Origin: Hexactinellida sp. DTS-2022
Lineage: Eukaryota; Porifera; Hexactinellida
Assembly (NCBI GenBank): GCA_028753945.1
Contig: JAPNXP010000004.1
Location: 1,736,001-1,800,000 of the forward strand
Direction: 5' to 3'
DNA length: 64,000 nucleotides
The position numbers and the translations under genes are program-made. Under the pieces are notes generated by a model, which had not been told where the DNA came from, made no database searches, and saw only the letters and a program-made list of their open reading frames with translations. This document shows positions 23,099-35,955 of this stretch, one piece after another. Position 1 is the stretch's first letter, and each line of letters begins with the position of its first letter.

Positions 23099-24080
23099 GA
23101 TCAGCACTACCCATCGCCATAATCTACTCACAGCTTTTTGCGTGTGTAACCACTCCAATGGTTTGTGGTCCGTGAATATCTCGAATTTTATCCCAATCAA
23201 GTAATGTCTGAAACGTTTTAGAGATTCAATAATAGTAAGGCATTCTTGTTCTATCGTGCTGTAATTGCGTTCAGCATTTCATAAAGTTCTACTGAAGTAT
23301 GCAATTACATGACCTTCTTGTTCGAGAACTGCACCTAAGCCTGTCCCACTGGCATCTGGTCCAACTGGAACTTTTTGTTAAAATCTGGACATTACTGCAC
23401 TGGCGAGGACGAAAGTGATTCCTTAACATCAGAGTAGACTGTCTTAGCCTATCGAATATCATCCTTAATGCTCTTTTGTGTGATTCCTTATCCGGCGAAT
23501 AAACAAGAATATTATCGATGAAGTTATCTTTGAATTTCTCCAACCCACGCAACAACTTATCCATTGTACGTTAGAACGCGCTTGGTCAGCCTGTTAATCC
23601 AAAGGGCAACACGTTAAACTCGAAAAGCCCCATTCCCGGACCAGGAGAGAAAGCAGTTTTTCTTTATCACATTCACGTACTGGTATTTGCCAATATTCGG
23701 AGTTAAGATCCAGTTTCGTGAAATACTTAAGACCAAATAATTTGTCCAGAACTTGATCTGGAAGTGGAAGAGGATAAGCATCCTTTTGTGCAACCCTATT
23801 AAGAGTCCGATAGTCGACACAGAAGCGTATGGTACCATCCTTTTTGTTAACCATTACTGGAGGAGAAATCCATGAATTGCTCGAGACTCTGATGATGTTC
23901 CTTCGAAGCATTTCTTCGATCTGCAAATGGAATTCTTGCTGGTACGCCTGTGGAACCATTCTAGGAGGCGTTCTTATTGCCCTAGCATCACCAGTTCTGA
24001 TCTGAAATTCCTCTACCTTTGCAACGTCAGGAACTGAAAAGAACAGATCTCGATATTCGTCTAGTACCTCTTGGAAGTCA
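23099..24080 (-). pseudogene. Ty3/gypsy reverse transcriptase and RNase H start
   Basis: Starts near 24080 (LDEYRDLFFSVPDVAKVEEF). The palm has SPPVMVNKKDGTIRFCVDYR, LDLNSEYWQIPV and then FIDNILVYS. The family active site is (F/Y)xDD, so the second Asp is Asn here, which should abolish polymerisation. A frameshift lies near 23590 between the two RT blocks. RNase H begins to the left (KAVSRLWRWVV near 23120) and continues across the Harbinger insertion at 16526. The element is already dead by sequence; the Harbinger insertion separates the rest of pol. Confidence 0.87.
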
Positions 24081-24129
24081 AGAGAGATAACAGGCGATTC
24101 AAATACTGGAGTATTACGATTATCAGGTA

Positions 24130-24620
24130 CAATTCCTCAGCACTCCCAATCATCATTCTCGTCCAAGTCAAACGAGTCTGGTAGTTGTGAATCACACAAT
24201 CCAATGTGCACGGAACAAGACTTGTAAGGGGTATACTCTACATTTTGAGCTGTAGAACATTTTCTATCCCTCTTTTCGCACATCATGACCATTCCTAACT
24301 GTGATCCCCTCACGACTCCACAGTCAAAATCTAAATCAACTCGATGCTTCACAAGAAAATCCACTCCCAAATGCAATCTTCTACCAATGGCGAAGTTACG
24401 AGGAATTCTTGCAGGCAATTAATGTTACCAATAGATATGATATCTCTAAACGAGCTTCACCTAATAGATTCATCTGGTTTCCCGTTGCTGTGATTAACTC
24501 CCTGGAATTCACATTACTTGAAAGATTGTTTGAACATTGGTTGAAGATATGGTTGAAGATTAGGCTACCACTGGCTCCACTGTCAAGTAATGCACTAAAC
24601 TTGACTCCCCCCACTTCCAT
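24130..24620 (-). pseudogene. Ty3/gypsy aspartic protease region
   Basis: Contains VGGVKFSALLDSGASGSLIF with the retropepsin DSGA active site. A frameshift near 24400 leads to ARIPRNFAIGRRLHLGVDFL and an acidic linker before reverse transcriptase. Confidence 0.78.
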
Positions 24621-24781
24621 GTATATCTTTGGAGTTTCTACTGACTTGCATAAAGCAATAAGATCTTCATGGAATGGTATTGATGATACCGCTGAATCGA
24701 CAACTATATTCGAATAATTTGCATAACATTGAGTGTGTTGAATTTCTGGGGTTCCGTCTCAACTCGCCCAACGAACCCCAT

Positions 24782-25718
24782 CTAGTTTAAAGGATTCCCA
24801 GTTGGAGGCTTCGGAAAATTTCTCGCCATGTGCCCTATTCGCTTACAATTATAACATCTGATCTGTGAATATAATCTATTATTGACGCACTCCCTTGCTA
24901 TGTATCCTTCTCCTCGACACATATAACATCTAATCGCTCTTTCTCTCTTCTCTATTTCATAGCCTCTTGGACCAGAGCGTTCGTATCCAACCACCTTCCC
25001 TTTTAGTTCATTTCTTCATTGGTTACGGCGTCCATCAACAGCACATATGCTATTTTCGTTCTCATTAGATGCTAGTTTACTAAACCGCTCAGTTATTTGT
25101 TTAACTACCTGATTCACCAGCTTCCTGTCAACTTTATCAGCCATCAAATTCTCATTCACGTGAATATCCTCGGGTGCCTTTACTGAATTGATTTCTCCTT
25201 CGACTGTTCCAGAAGATTCATTTTGTAAACGAATTAATATTTGTGCTCGCTTCATTGCTTCCTTCAGAAGTAGTGATATCCGGGGAAAGCCTAATGTTCT
25301 CATAAATCTGTCTGGGTAACCCACGGATATACTGTTCGAATAACAGCTGTTCCTTTGCTTCCATAGACATTTGCGGAAATGCCTTCCTCAAAAGACCCTT
25401 AAGTTAGCATAAATACTTCTGTGGTGTTTCAAATGGGTGAAGATCTACTTCGGAATTTACTCAATGAAGTAAATTTCGTAATATCCTATGGCTTGAAAGC
25501 GCTCAATAATTTGTCTCTAACTGTATCAAAATTCAATCTGCTCTCCTTATCCAGCGTTTTAAACACTTCTAAGGCTTCACCCCTCAAACAAGTAGCTATC
25601 ATCAATGACTACTTGCCCGCATTTCACTCATTCGCAAGTGAGCAATTTCAAAATGCTCCAGAAAATTTTAAATGTTTCCATCATCAAACTTTTCCACTGG
25701 TACGTTTGAAGCTGCCAT
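24782..25718 (-). pseudogene. Ty3/gypsy gag with two damaged zinc knuckles
   Basis: The ATG at 25718 begins AASNVPVEKFDDGN. Capsid-like blocks ATCLRGEALEVFKTLDKESR and KEQLLFEQYIRGLPRQIYEN follow in shifting frames. The nucleocapsid at 24800-24930 has CYMCRGEGYIAREC (the His of CX2CX4HX4C is Tyr) and CYNCKRIGHMARNF (the last Cys is Phe). Each knuckle has lost one metal ligand. Upstream, near 25740, is a leader-like stretch; no convincing LTR pair was found on either side. Confidence 0.8.
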
Positions 25719-25759
25719 TAAACCACTCTCTGCTACCAATTATAGTACTTCCGTAAATA

Positions 25760-26776
25760 AAACAGTATTAAATAGAAGTTTATTCCGAAATCAAAAAGTC
25801 CTTTAACTATCTAACAATGTCTATATATTAGTATAGTAAATAGCCTACAATCTCGTTACTATTAATTTCCCTTCTTTGAAGCTCGATTGATTAATTACCG
25901 TTACTTACTATAAGATTGTCGTGAAAATGATATTGACAGTATTATAATTTGAAAATAAGAAACAATTGGAGAATTAAGTAACTTGATAGTATTAATCTCG
26001 ATATAACATTGATGTCATGTGCAAGGAAGGGAACAAATTCCGCTTGTGTATGTTCTACTATATGGAATGTAAAGAACTTAATATAATTGTAAGTTTTAAT
26101 GATCAAATGAAAACTTTTAATGTCGAATTTCGTAAACACTTTGGTTTTAAATCTATTGTAGAACAATTACCGGATCCAAGCATAAGGAGTTTGCAAACAT
26201 TTTCTCAAGTAATTAGAATTTTTTGGGAAAGTTAATTCTAGGATATAACACCGACTACCAGATCAATCAAATAAATTAGGGCATTTGTAGTACTAATTAT
26301 TACACTTGGATTCAGATTGTTGTTGGCTCGCAAGGACCTAATACAAATACGATATTGAAAATTGGCATAATAGAATGAATAACGTTTTTGGAAAGCAGGA
26401 TTTTAATATTCAAAAACTAATGGATTTAATTTATAGGAAAAAGTTGTTATTGTTATTGAACATGTCCATATACAATCTGGTGCACTAGACGACCAATAAA
26501 AAGATAAATGTAGAGATAGAACGAGGAATTAATATTTACACCAGAAATATATGAGCGGTGAATTGGATTATAATTAATATTATGATAATAATAATTTAGG
26601 GAAAATAAACTTGTATTTTTACTCTTTGTCTTAGTCTTTCTAACTAAAAAGATATATTTTACCTATAAATATACTATATGTTGCAATTAGGCCCCATTTG
26701 AAAACGTTGGGGAGGGGAATTGACAAAGTGGCAAGATGCCGATAATATTACAGCTGAAGGATTCAATTCACATTAC
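25760..26776. other. AT-rich spacer
   Basis: Only short frames without family signals (for example 26017-26235) are present. The right LTR of the gypsy element should start here but was not recognisable. Confidence 0.4.
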
Positions 26777-27050
26777 CTTTAAAGCCTCATCTTTCAATTC
26801 ATTCGATATAAACATATAGTCATCTTCTCCTTCTCTATATTCAACGAGGGTAGATACATTCTCCATTAAAAGAGACAAATAATCACTACGTGAAGTTTTA
26901 AATAAACATTCTTGCATAGTATCGTAGATTTGCTTTTTTAAAGATCTGTCCAACTTTGTCCAGCTAGCTCCCAAAGGAAGTAACATTAAAGCTTTCTCCA
27001 ATGGCAAACCTTGATAAAATAGATAATAATTCAGAGCAGGGTCATCCAAT
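26777..27050 (-). CDS. Candidate host-gene exon, unidentified
   Basis: About 90 codons in one frame with ordinary amino-acid composition (NYYLFYQGLPLEKALMLLPL, LMENVSTLVEYREGEDDYMF, ISNELKDEAL). It ends at a good donor, TTTAAAG|GTAATG (minus strand). The left (5') border is uncertain: no AG acceptor lies at the frame's start. A pogo-like MITE (27055-27221) is inserted four bases beyond the border used here. An internal acceptor TTTATCAAG near 27013 is possible. I recognise no family. It lies on the same strand as the candidate exon at 54803-55034 and could belong to the same gene, but nothing proves that. Confidence 0.42.
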
Positions 27051-27054
27051 TATA

Positions 27055-27221
27055 CAGTAAACTATCGAAACAACAAATTGTTTGGACATGTAAATTAGTA
27101 ATATCAGGCTATTCGTTATAAGCGGAAAATAAATAATACATTTGGTGCTCTGTGGGAAATCCCTATTTCGTTACAAGTGGTTATTCCGTTATATACGACT
27201 CGTTATAAGGAGAATTCACTG
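27055..27221. mobile_element. pogo-like MITE next to a candidate exon
   Basis: Flanked by TA at 27053-27054 and 27222-27223. Ends CAGTAAACTATCG and the complement of CAGTGAATTCTCCTTATAAC. Contains CGTTATA repeats typical of pogo/Tigger MITEs. Confidence 0.62.
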
Positions 27222-28730
27222 TAATACGTACAACAAAATCAGTAGTGAACCTACTAAATGTATCAGATATGTTATCACAGTGGGCAAATCTTGCGGTCTT
27301 CGCTCAAATTTTGAGGTCTGTGTATTATTTCGACTAATAAGAATGCACGTACAATTGCCAGAAAGACAACAAACTTTAAAACATAAGCTATCGTAGTCAA
27401 ATTACAACTTTTTTGTCCAATTCAAAAGAATGGGCGAAGGGTTACCCAAAATTACGGGGGGGGCTCTCTATAATTACGGGGGATCTTGAGCCCCCCGAAA
27501 TTGGGTTGACGCCGCTACTGCCGATAAGTAAATGGCGCCCCGATTCGCGGGATTATTTTTAAAGGGAAAAAGCAAATTCTTAAATTTCTGTCCCGATACG
27601 AGGTGTGCCCCGATACGCGCATGTCCCGATATGCGGGGTTCTAATGTAATTCCCCCTTTACTATGACTAATTGGACATAGAGAAATATTTGACTGTAAGG
27701 CATTGTCGTAGTTGAAACTTTTCCATAGGTAGAGTAAACTAGCTTAGTACATAGATCAGTAAAGAACCAAAAAATTATAACCAACATTAAATGCATGATT
27801 CTTATAAGCTTGGTCCTGTATGATTCAAAAATTATAGAGCATATTTTTTATATCAAGGAGTTAATGTCTGAAACTATTTAGCCGGGACAAAAACATGAAA
27901 TAATCAAAATCATTCTGTATCAATACAATATGACATTGCTTTGGTTCATATAAGTTTTTGCCTAACTACTGCCTATACGTATATATACATTCGAAATCGG
28001 GGTGTTTTTGCCTCTTTTCCATGCATTTAGGGGGGCAAAAAACCCCGATTTCGACTGTACTAACCGGCCAAAGGAAATTGAACAGCAATAATTTGTATTG
28101 ATACATTTAAGTTTATACGTAGCAGCATAATATAATTGCTTCTACATAGCTATTTAGATAAAACGGTATATAAGGTATAATTAAAATAGCAAAATTTTTG
28201 AATTTAAATAATTATAAAGCTGTTAAAGTCATTAACTATATAATGAGCTAATTAAATTAATAATATCTGATCATTATACCGTAAGCCAGTAAGAATATAC
28301 AATTGCTGATTGCAATTTTGAATTCCACATGGTCGAAATACTTTTAAGTGCATAATTTCAAATAATTACGAATATTTTATTCACATTTGTGCCAAAAGTG
28401 GTTCGTGGCGGAGACACCACAGTGGCACGAAATGGTCAAATCCTGGAAGTAGCTATTTAGGTGTAACATAGCGCATTAAACTATATTATTTACCTCTGGG
28501 AAATCGCATTCATAGAATACATTAGTGAAATTATATATTTTTTATGGCTTCAGATGTGAAAGTTATGACGTCATTGTCACATTTTTGAAAGTGTTAAAAT
28601 CCACCTAATTGCTCAAAACTCACATTTCATATGAGTTAGAAACGTGAAAATTAATAGAGATTATTTATACTAATAGTGCCTACATATTCCTCACCCAAAA
28701 TCACGAATATACTTATTCATTATCAAATTG
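27222..28730. other. Non-coding; degenerate MITE scraps
   Basis: 27440-27510 has G/C tracts of hAT-MITE type. 27515-27645 repeats CCCCGAT(A/T)CGCG motifs of a pogo-type MITE. The rest is AT-rich with no recognised feature. Confidence 0.4.
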
Positions 28731-28734
28731 CTAC

Positions 28735-29053
28735 GTCATCATGACAATACAAATTTTTTGGAAATTCACTTAATCGACAATAATTCGTACCGTCAACGAG
28801 ATAACCTCTGAAAATTAATGGAACATAACATTAATGATGATGACACGTTGGTCACACCAGATTTCCGTTAAGCTTGCTCATTATCGCATTATGACGTAAT
28901 CACAAAATTTCGCATTGTAAAATTTGTCTATTTTAGGCCTATTTACGCTATATAATCAATGTTAGAAGTATATAAACCACACACCTCCCAAGAAAGCGGC
29001 TGGTGTGTGGTTGTGTTATGCCGCAAAGCGACTTAGAAAGCGAAGCGCGCTAG
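28735..29053 (+). mobile_element. Non-autonomous Helitron-like 3' portion
   Basis: Ends GCGAAGCGCGCTAG before T (CTRR) and shares its last 50 bases with 745-791. An 11-bp inverted repeat (AACCACACACC / GGTGTGTGGTT, 28974-29016) lies just upstream. 28735-28925 is similar to 44390-44575. The left end was not found. Confidence 0.5.
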
Positions 29054-30090
29054 TCACCTACTAAATTTTGAATATATTATATGATTTTTTTGGTATACCG
29101 GCAATCATTTGGTCCATATTAAGGACAAAAGTTGGTCTGCACACCAAAAAGCTTGCTTAGATATATTTAAAATCAGTTACTCAAGGTTATTCCAATAGAA
29201 AATTTCGTAAACTAATAATTAAAACACGAAAGCAGCCTTTTCAAAATTCAGCTAGCCAACCAGATAACCAACCACAATGTTTACATACAACATCAAAATT
29301 GGAATTTATGCTCAATTTCAAGTGACCCTGCAAGTTCGAGGTAACTAAACTAAATTATCGGGAACTTTCGGGAATTTAGAATTGGCTTTATTAAATATAG
29401 AATTAAAAATGCTATCATATAAAAGCTACGAGAAAACTTGACACAACGCGACAGATAAAGTTTTTAAACTTTGTAGTCAACTAACGGTTGAAATATCTAA
29501 TATTGAATTTAGCAATTTATTGAACGTGATTATTTTATGTGTTATTAGAACTAGGATTGAATCCTCACCTTTATTATGAAACTCATCTATACTAGCAACC
29601 AAAAGAAATCGTTAGAATGCATTAGTTGTATTTATTTTAAGAATTGAGTGTGATAATTCACACAGTTCATTTGTGGTTTTGAATAATTCTTTCTGAACAA
29701 TTAGAATAGTCACACTAGGCAAATTCCAAATATAGCTATACAACGTGAGGTATTACAGCTATTTTTATATTTTTGAAGTAATATGATATTCAGCTTACAG
29801 TTTCGCATTAAACTGTTACGATATATGAGATAAAAAAATTGGCCTACTTCCAGGTGCCGTGCCACTGTGGACACTTATGCCACTTCATGGGTATTGTCTA
29901 AAATTACAAAAATCCTGATTTTTATAAATTAATAACTACATGTAAAGTAAAAATTTATACTAATTTTAGAGTAGTTTAAACAGCCGTAAAAGTTACAAGA
30001 CAAATATTTTGTCTGCATTAAAATCCTATTGTCCAAATACATAATGCTGGTTAGTGCATAACTAATATCAAATGCCATTGTACTATAATG
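29054..30090. other. AT-rich spacer
   Basis: No gene or complete element recognised. Short GTGCCACTGTGG motifs near 29860 resemble the cores of the Tc1-like MITEs. Confidence 0.4.
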
Positions 30091-30097
30091 CTAGACA

Positions 30098-30266
30098 CAG
30101 GCCCGTAGCCAAAGGTGGGGGCTAAGGGGGCTGAGCCCCCCTTAAGAACTTTGAGCTGAATATGCATAATATGCCTGAATATTCCTAGGTTTGTATAATA
30201 TATGAGGCTCAGCACCCCTTGCAATTCTCATATCCCATCTACTATCACTTTCTGGCTACAGGCCTG
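30098..30266. mobile_element. MITE with CAGGCCYGTAGCCA ends
   Basis: Left CAGGCCCGTAGCCA and right complement CAGGCCTGTAGCCA. Internal G-rich core GGGGGCTGAGCCCCCC. The 8-bp flanks do not match, so duplication is unproven. Confidence 0.55.
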
Positions 30267-30420
30267 GCCTGAAACTAGTAGTACAATAATTGATTCTTTA
30301 GATAATAGGGTATTATCAAATAAGTATTAGCAAGTTACTTCTCAGCTGCAACTTAGCAGCAAATGAATTAAAAAATAATACTTTCCTTTTGAATTACTGG
30401 GTGCATTAATAGTAGTTGAC

Positions 30421-30620
30421 CAGGCTTGGGGCAGATTACGATTGCAATCGTAATCGATTATAACATTTCCTGTAACGTAATCGTATTTGTAATCACTCAC
30501 TAATAATCAGCCCCAACCTAGGCATACGATAACAATCGTAATCGATTGTAATCGATTACAACATTTCCTGTAATCGTAATCGTAATAGTAATCACTCACT
30601 ATTAATCAGCCCCAGGTCTG
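30421..30620. mobile_element. hAT MITE made of two direct half-repeats
   Basis: Exact duplication TAGTTGAC at 30413-30420 and 30621-30628. Ends CAGGCTTGGGGCAGATTA and the complement of CAGACCTGGGGCTGATTA. The inside is two similar about 100-bp halves rich in GTAATCG. Confidence 0.87.
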
Positions 30621-30877
30621 TAGTTGACACATAAAAATATATACGTATCTATAAATAAATCTAAGGGATTATATTATTACATACAATTACAAAGATGTTC
30701 TTGAAAATAGTCATCGAGGAGTGGTGAACCAATGTTTTGTTCAGTTGTTTTGTAAATTTAATGGGTAGGTAGCTGCAAACTGAATGGCATCATCAAAAAT
30801 GATGCACGTAGTCTCCTAAACGTAGTTTGAGACAATCCATGTTAATTTTGTAATAAACAATATTTTAGGTTTGCTAA

Positions 30878-31278
30878 CATAGGCGTCAAGTTTTGGAATA
30901 TATAATCAAAGATGGGGGGGGCCCATTTGGGGGGTCTGGGGGGGCCACTGGGAGGTTTGCTAAATGTTTCCAGATTTGTTTCTTCAGAAACAAAATCTGG
31001 ATATATTGAGTAAACAAACGTGATTCTCACCCTCTATCATGCCTTGGTCGATCAAAAGGACCACTTTCGTACAAAAATTAAACCACCGAAAGGTCCGGGA
31101 GGTCGCTCCCAGTGACCACCAGCCCCCCAATCAGCAATATGGGGGGGGGGGGGCAATCAACAAAATGGGGGGGGGGCCGATCAACAATATGGGGGGGGGG
31201 GCCGTCCCCCCCAGCCCCCCCCAATAAAAATCATTGGGGGGGCCAGCCCCCCCCAAAACCCCAAACTTGGCGCCTATG
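30878..31278. mobile_element. hAT MITE with long G/C tracts
   Basis: Exact duplication TTTGCTAA at 30870-30877 and 31279-31286. Ends CATAGGCGTCAAGTTTTGG and the complement of CATAGGCGCCAAGTTTGG. Internal poly-G and poly-C runs (31140-31240) can pair with each other. Confidence 0.88.
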
Positions 31279-31458
31279 TTTGCTAACAAAAGTTTTATTG
31301 TTCACTCATGATGATTGATTATATTTCTTGAACAAGGTATAATTTTTTCAAAAATGCTAATATATATGGTTCAAAGTTATTAAGTGACCCACGCCGCGCC
31401 TTTTCGCGCATTAGAAACTTTTTTATAAAAAGAATATTACATCACCTAGCTTTTAGAG

Positions 31459-31735
31459 CAGTGGTTCTTAACCTTTTTTATATCATTTCCCCTTTTGGCC
31501 TGTTCACTCTACCCGATTTCCCCCTTCATTTGTAGTATAAGGAATAAAGTAGCCTTGAAATTACAAATTATTAGCTGTCTGGCGATATCTGCTTCTTGGC
31601 CACCAGTGGATCAATGTTAGGAGGTATTATTTACTTAGGTTTTATTATTATTATTAATTTTGTCTAAATTGATTTCCCCCTTATATTCCCAAATTTCCCC
31701 CCAGGGGGAAATTTCCCCCGGGTTAAGAACTACTG
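31459..31735. mobile_element. hAT MITE (CAGTGGTTCTTAACC)
   Basis: Exact duplication TTTTAGAG at 31451-31458 and 31736-31743. Ends CAGTGGTTCTTAACC and the complement of CAGTAGTTCTTAACC. Confidence 0.9.
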
Positions 31736-31831
31736 TTTTAGAGCGAGTAGAACCATAGCCTACTATATATACAGCTGTGCAACTTACCGAATACAAGGCC
31801 AAAATAGAAGGCCAGTTTCTATTTTACTGTG

Positions 31832-32075
31832 CCGACTATACAATAGTATAGTGGCCCAGTATTGGTCTTAGTGCTTTGGTATATTATTACTGTGCCGACT
31901 ATACTATAGTATAGTGGCCCAGTATTGGTCTTAGTGCTTTGGTTGGTAATTATTTATTACTGTGCCGACTATACTATAGTATAGTGGCCCAGTATTGGTC
32001 TTAGTGCTTTGGTATATTATTACTGTGCCGACTATACTATAGTATAGTGGCCCAGTATTGGTCTTAGTATTATTA
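31832..32075 (+). repeat. Four tandem about 62-bp units with an 18-bp perfect palindrome
   Basis: Each unit has TTACTGTGCCGAC, the palindrome ACTATACTATAGTATAGT (one mismatch in the first) and GGCCCAGTATTGGTCTTAG. A single unit also exists at about 8571-8624 in the opposite orientation. Confidence 0.85.
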
Positions 32076-32089
32076 TTATTATTATATTA

Positions 32090-33429
32090 TTCCGTAGCCA
32101 CTCCACAGAACAGAGTTTAATTAACTAAGAGCCCAAATTTTCAGGATATGTGTCTCATGGGTTACAGATGTGCACCTGGGGTTACGATTTTTGATTAACA
32201 AATTTTGGACACATCTTTGACACCTTTCAAAATTTGTCTGATCCATAACTCAAAATATGTTTTACTAAACCCCAAAATTTTATTTCATATTTGGATTCAC
32301 ATAAAATTCTGCGTCTGATGGGTGAAGAAAATTTTCAATAAATGGTTTAATTTCTGCCATAAATGGGGGTTGAAATTTCTTTGTTTACTCACACTTCAAT
32401 TTCAGTAAAAGTGTTAAATCTAATTCCATTGTTTCAACTTGTAATAATTATATTGATTTAACTTGTTAAATCCTACTCTAGTGATTCAACTTGCGATAAT
32501 TATATTGATTTAACTTATAAATTCCAGCTGGCTTCTATTTAATTGTAGTATTACTATACAATGGATAAAATAAAATAATATTATATAAGGAATTTGTTGA
32601 CTCAACTCATTCACCGTGGATAACATTGCGAAAATAAATAACTAATAATTAATTTATTATCAATAAGTAATGAATGAATGGCATTAAACTAAAGATGGTT
32701 TATGATAGAACCGTTAAGATTTTACATTCCACAATAACGACAGATTAAGTGATCATATATATTTCGCGAGAATATTCTTGCACAATTAATGTACTGACGT
32801 AATTAATTATAATTAATACCTTTTGTATTTAACTTATAGAGTTTCCAATTGGATTATTGGGGTTATTGAGTGCGTGGAATTCATATATTATAGTGAAATT
32901 CAATTTAAATTACTAATAATTGCAAATAATTGAACTTAATTTATTTTGCTGTATATAATAATGGTGTTAAATAATTAATAAATTAATTAAATATTTATAC
33001 TAATTAGCTAAATTTGATTAATCTCAGAGATGATTCAAGATAGAAACAAACTTTCAATTTATCAATTGGTACTTATGCCAGGTACCATCTATACAAGTGG
33101 GTCTTGACACCTTGAGGTGATGATGACATCGTCAAAAAAATGTATTTTACAATTTTGTTAATTAAATAATTTGCATGGGTTGGTTGGAGTTGGGTGAATA
33201 CCCAACACGCACCAAAAAAAGCTGACTCAGCACATAATATATTCTACTGAAACTTGAATATCTCTAAAATTAAGTGAAATAAATGGAAACTTCCACCACT
33301 CTAAGGGTCGATGCCTTCTGTAACACCTTTTTGAAATAATTTAATACCTTCATAGTGATGATGACATTGCAAAAAAAATCCAAAATTGGAGCTGTGCCGA
33401 CAGCATCTTCCATTGGAGGCACTATCAAT
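32090..33429 (+). repeat. Directly duplicated repeat, copy A
   Basis: Matches 34125-35250 in order: CCACAGAACAGAGTT, GGTGTCTCATGGGTTACAG, GTGTTAAATCTAATTCC, CTTGACACCTTGAGGTGATG, GTTGGAGTTGGGTGAATACC and CAAAATTG...GTGCCGACAGCAT. No coding potential. Confidence 0.75.
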
Positions 33430-34021
33430 TAGTGCTGCGAACTGAAACTGAATTAAAACTGAAACTGAATTAAAACTGAAATAGTTTTAGCGATTTTCTA
33501 AACTGTAACTGTAACTGTAACTGAAATGTACTCGATTATAAAACTGTAACTGTAACTGTAACTGAAATGTATTTTTCTCCAACTGAAATTGAATTTCTTC
33601 AAATTCAATTCCGGTTTGCAGCACTAGTCAGGCGGCAAAAAATGAAACTAGATTATGTTGTCTGCAGACCTTGGAACCTAGATTAAGCGATTACGATTAT
33701 TTATTGCATAGAGTATAATAAGGGTTAGTAATAATTAACTAAGGTTTAGTCATAAAATAGGTGAAATTTGTGAATACAAAACTAAGTACGAAATTGTACT
33801 GACTGTGGTAAAATTGTAACCGAAATGAAAATTGTAACTGAAATGAAAACTGTAACTGAATTAAAACTGTAACTGAATTAAGACTGTAACTGAAATGAAA
33901 ACTGTAACTGAAATGAAAACTGTAACTGTAACTGAATTAAAACTGTAACTGAAATGAAACTAAAACTGTAACTGTAACTGTAACTGAATTGAATCAAATT
34001 TAATTCCAGTTCGCAGCACTA
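33430..34021. mobile_element. hAT-type MITE filled with an AACTGTAACTG minisatellite
   Basis: Exact duplication CTATCAAT at 33422-33429 and 34022-34029. Ends TAGTGCTGCGAACTG and its complement. Internal imperfect repeats of (AACTGTAACTGAA)n near both ends. A GCAGCACTA motif near 33615 may mark an internal end. Confidence 0.82.
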
Positions 34022-34084
34022 CTATCAATAAGCCACCAACAAAATATAGTGTCACCAAAGGAACATGCGTCGGCACAGGCTGCA

Positions 34085-35254
34085 ATTTTGGATTTTTTAT
34101 TATTATTATCCTTCCGTCTCCTCTCCACAGAACAGAGTTATAATTACTAAGAACTGGAATTTTCAGGACAGGTGTCTCATGGGTTACAGATGTCCACCTG
34201 GGGTAACGATTTTTTATTAAATTTTTTGACACATTGTTAAAACTGTTTAATGCTAGAAAAGGAACAATAAATGGTTCCCGAATATTTAATTTATTTGCAT
34301 TCGATAGAGAATTACATTCTACACCTTTTCACAGTGCACGAATTTTCAAATTGGGCTTCGTTTGTGCCACAATTCAGTTGAAAATTTCCTTTGTTTATTA
34401 ACACTTCAGTTCTATTAAAAGTGTTAAATCTAATTCCATTGTTTCAACTTGTAAAATTAATTATATTGATTTAACTTGTTAAATCTTACTCTCTTGTTTC
34501 AACTTGCGATAATTATATTGATTCCACTTGTGAAATCGAGTAGGCATCTATTTTCTATTTGAAAACTAAGATTTTACATTCCATAACAACAGATTATGTG
34601 ATTATATTCACTTCTACGTGAATATTCTGCACAATGGATACACTGACATAATTAATTCGCTCTGTCATTAACTTATAGAGGCTGTTGCAATTAGATTATT
34701 GGGAAAATCGGTGCGCTGAATTCAAATATTATAATGAAATTCAATATAGATTATTATTTATTGCAAATAATTTAACTTAATTTATTTTGCTGTACATAAT
34801 AATTGTGTTAAATTAATAATAATTTGAATAATTATTTATACTAATTTTGCTAAGTGGCATTAATCTCAGAGATGATACAAGATAGAAACAAACTTCCAAT
34901 TTATCAATTGATCCTTATGCCACGTTCCACCTATACAAATGGGTCTTGACACCTTGAGGTGATGATGACATTGTAAAAAAAGTATTTTTACAATTTTGTG
35001 AATTAAATAGTTTGCATGGGTTGGTTGGAGTTGGGTGAATACCCAACACGCATTTAAAAAATGCTGAGTCATCACATATCATATTCTACTAAAACTTGAA
35101 TATCTCTCAAATGAAGTGAGCAAAATGGAAACTTCCAACTCACTAAGGGTCGTTGCCTTTTGAAACACCATTCTGAAATAATTTAACACCTTCATAATGA
35201 TGATGACATGGCGAAAAAAAATCCAAAATTGCAGCCTGTGCCGACAGCATGTTC
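34085..35254 (+). repeat. Directly duplicated repeat, copy B
   Basis: See copy A. It continues after the nested hAT element at 36234-36310, where ACAGGCTGCAATTTTGG repeats the 34077-34095 sequence. Confidence 0.72.
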
Positions 35255-35564
35255 CTTTAGAGCAGGGGTCGGCAACCTTTTGAACCTACGGGCCAGATTG
35301 ATTAATTTACCGCATTAGTCGGGCCAAGCTACTTACCATCCTTTAGTCTTACTCCGTATTGTTCCATTGTTGAATTGTTGATCATATGAGTAAATTTGAA
35401 TTGACTTATCTCAACAATGTTACCACACTATAATGTATAAAAATATTGTTCACCCTCCCTATTCCGAACCTCGCTCGTCCGAACAGCAGATCCAAAATTA
35501 TCATTCGTAAAATTTGGAATTTTGGAATTGTGAAAAAATGTCCTAGAGAAGTATTTGGGCAGTA

Positions 35565-35955
35565 CATTAGATGTCGAATATAAGCACACCGGTTATAACA
35601 ACATATTGGATCTAAGAAGACTTTTTGGAAAAACGGTTGACATTTACCCTATATAATTTATGTCGGTTATAAGAACATGCCAGTTATAAGCACATTAAGT
35701 GCAGTACCCGACGATGTGCTCATACCCGGTATACCGCGCTTTGGGGACGCCCAGCGTTTTAGGGACCACGTCCCTAAAGCCCCAGCGTTTTGGGTCCCCC
35801 GTCCCTAAAGCCCTAGCGTTTTAGGAACCCCCGTCCCTATATCGCTAGTGTTTTAAAGCCCAGGGAGCCCAAAACGCTAGCGATTTAGGGACGTTATATA
35901 AGTTATCCCTAAAACGCTGGGCGTCCCCAAAACGCGTTTACACCGGCATCCAACG
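35565..35955. mobile_element. pogo/Tc1-like MITE, third layer
   Basis: TA at 35563-35564 and 35956-35957. Left CATTAGATGTCGAATATAAG, right complement CGTTGGATGCCGGTG. Related to the MITE at 51631-51804. Confidence 0.6.
35739..35932. mobile_element. Innermost palindromic element
   Basis: About 28-bp inverted ends including GGGGACGCCCAGCGTTTTAG, flanked on both sides by CGCG (35735-35738, 35933-35936). The internal AGCGTTTT(A/G)GG motif is repeated several times. Confidence 0.65.

Noticed and set aside
26017..26235. 72-codon plus-strand frame
   Set aside because: No motif, neighbour or splice support; size expected by chance in AT-rich DNA.
31039..31318. Gly/Pro-rich ORFs
   Set aside because: They are translations of poly-G and poly-C tracts inside a hAT MITE with exact duplication.
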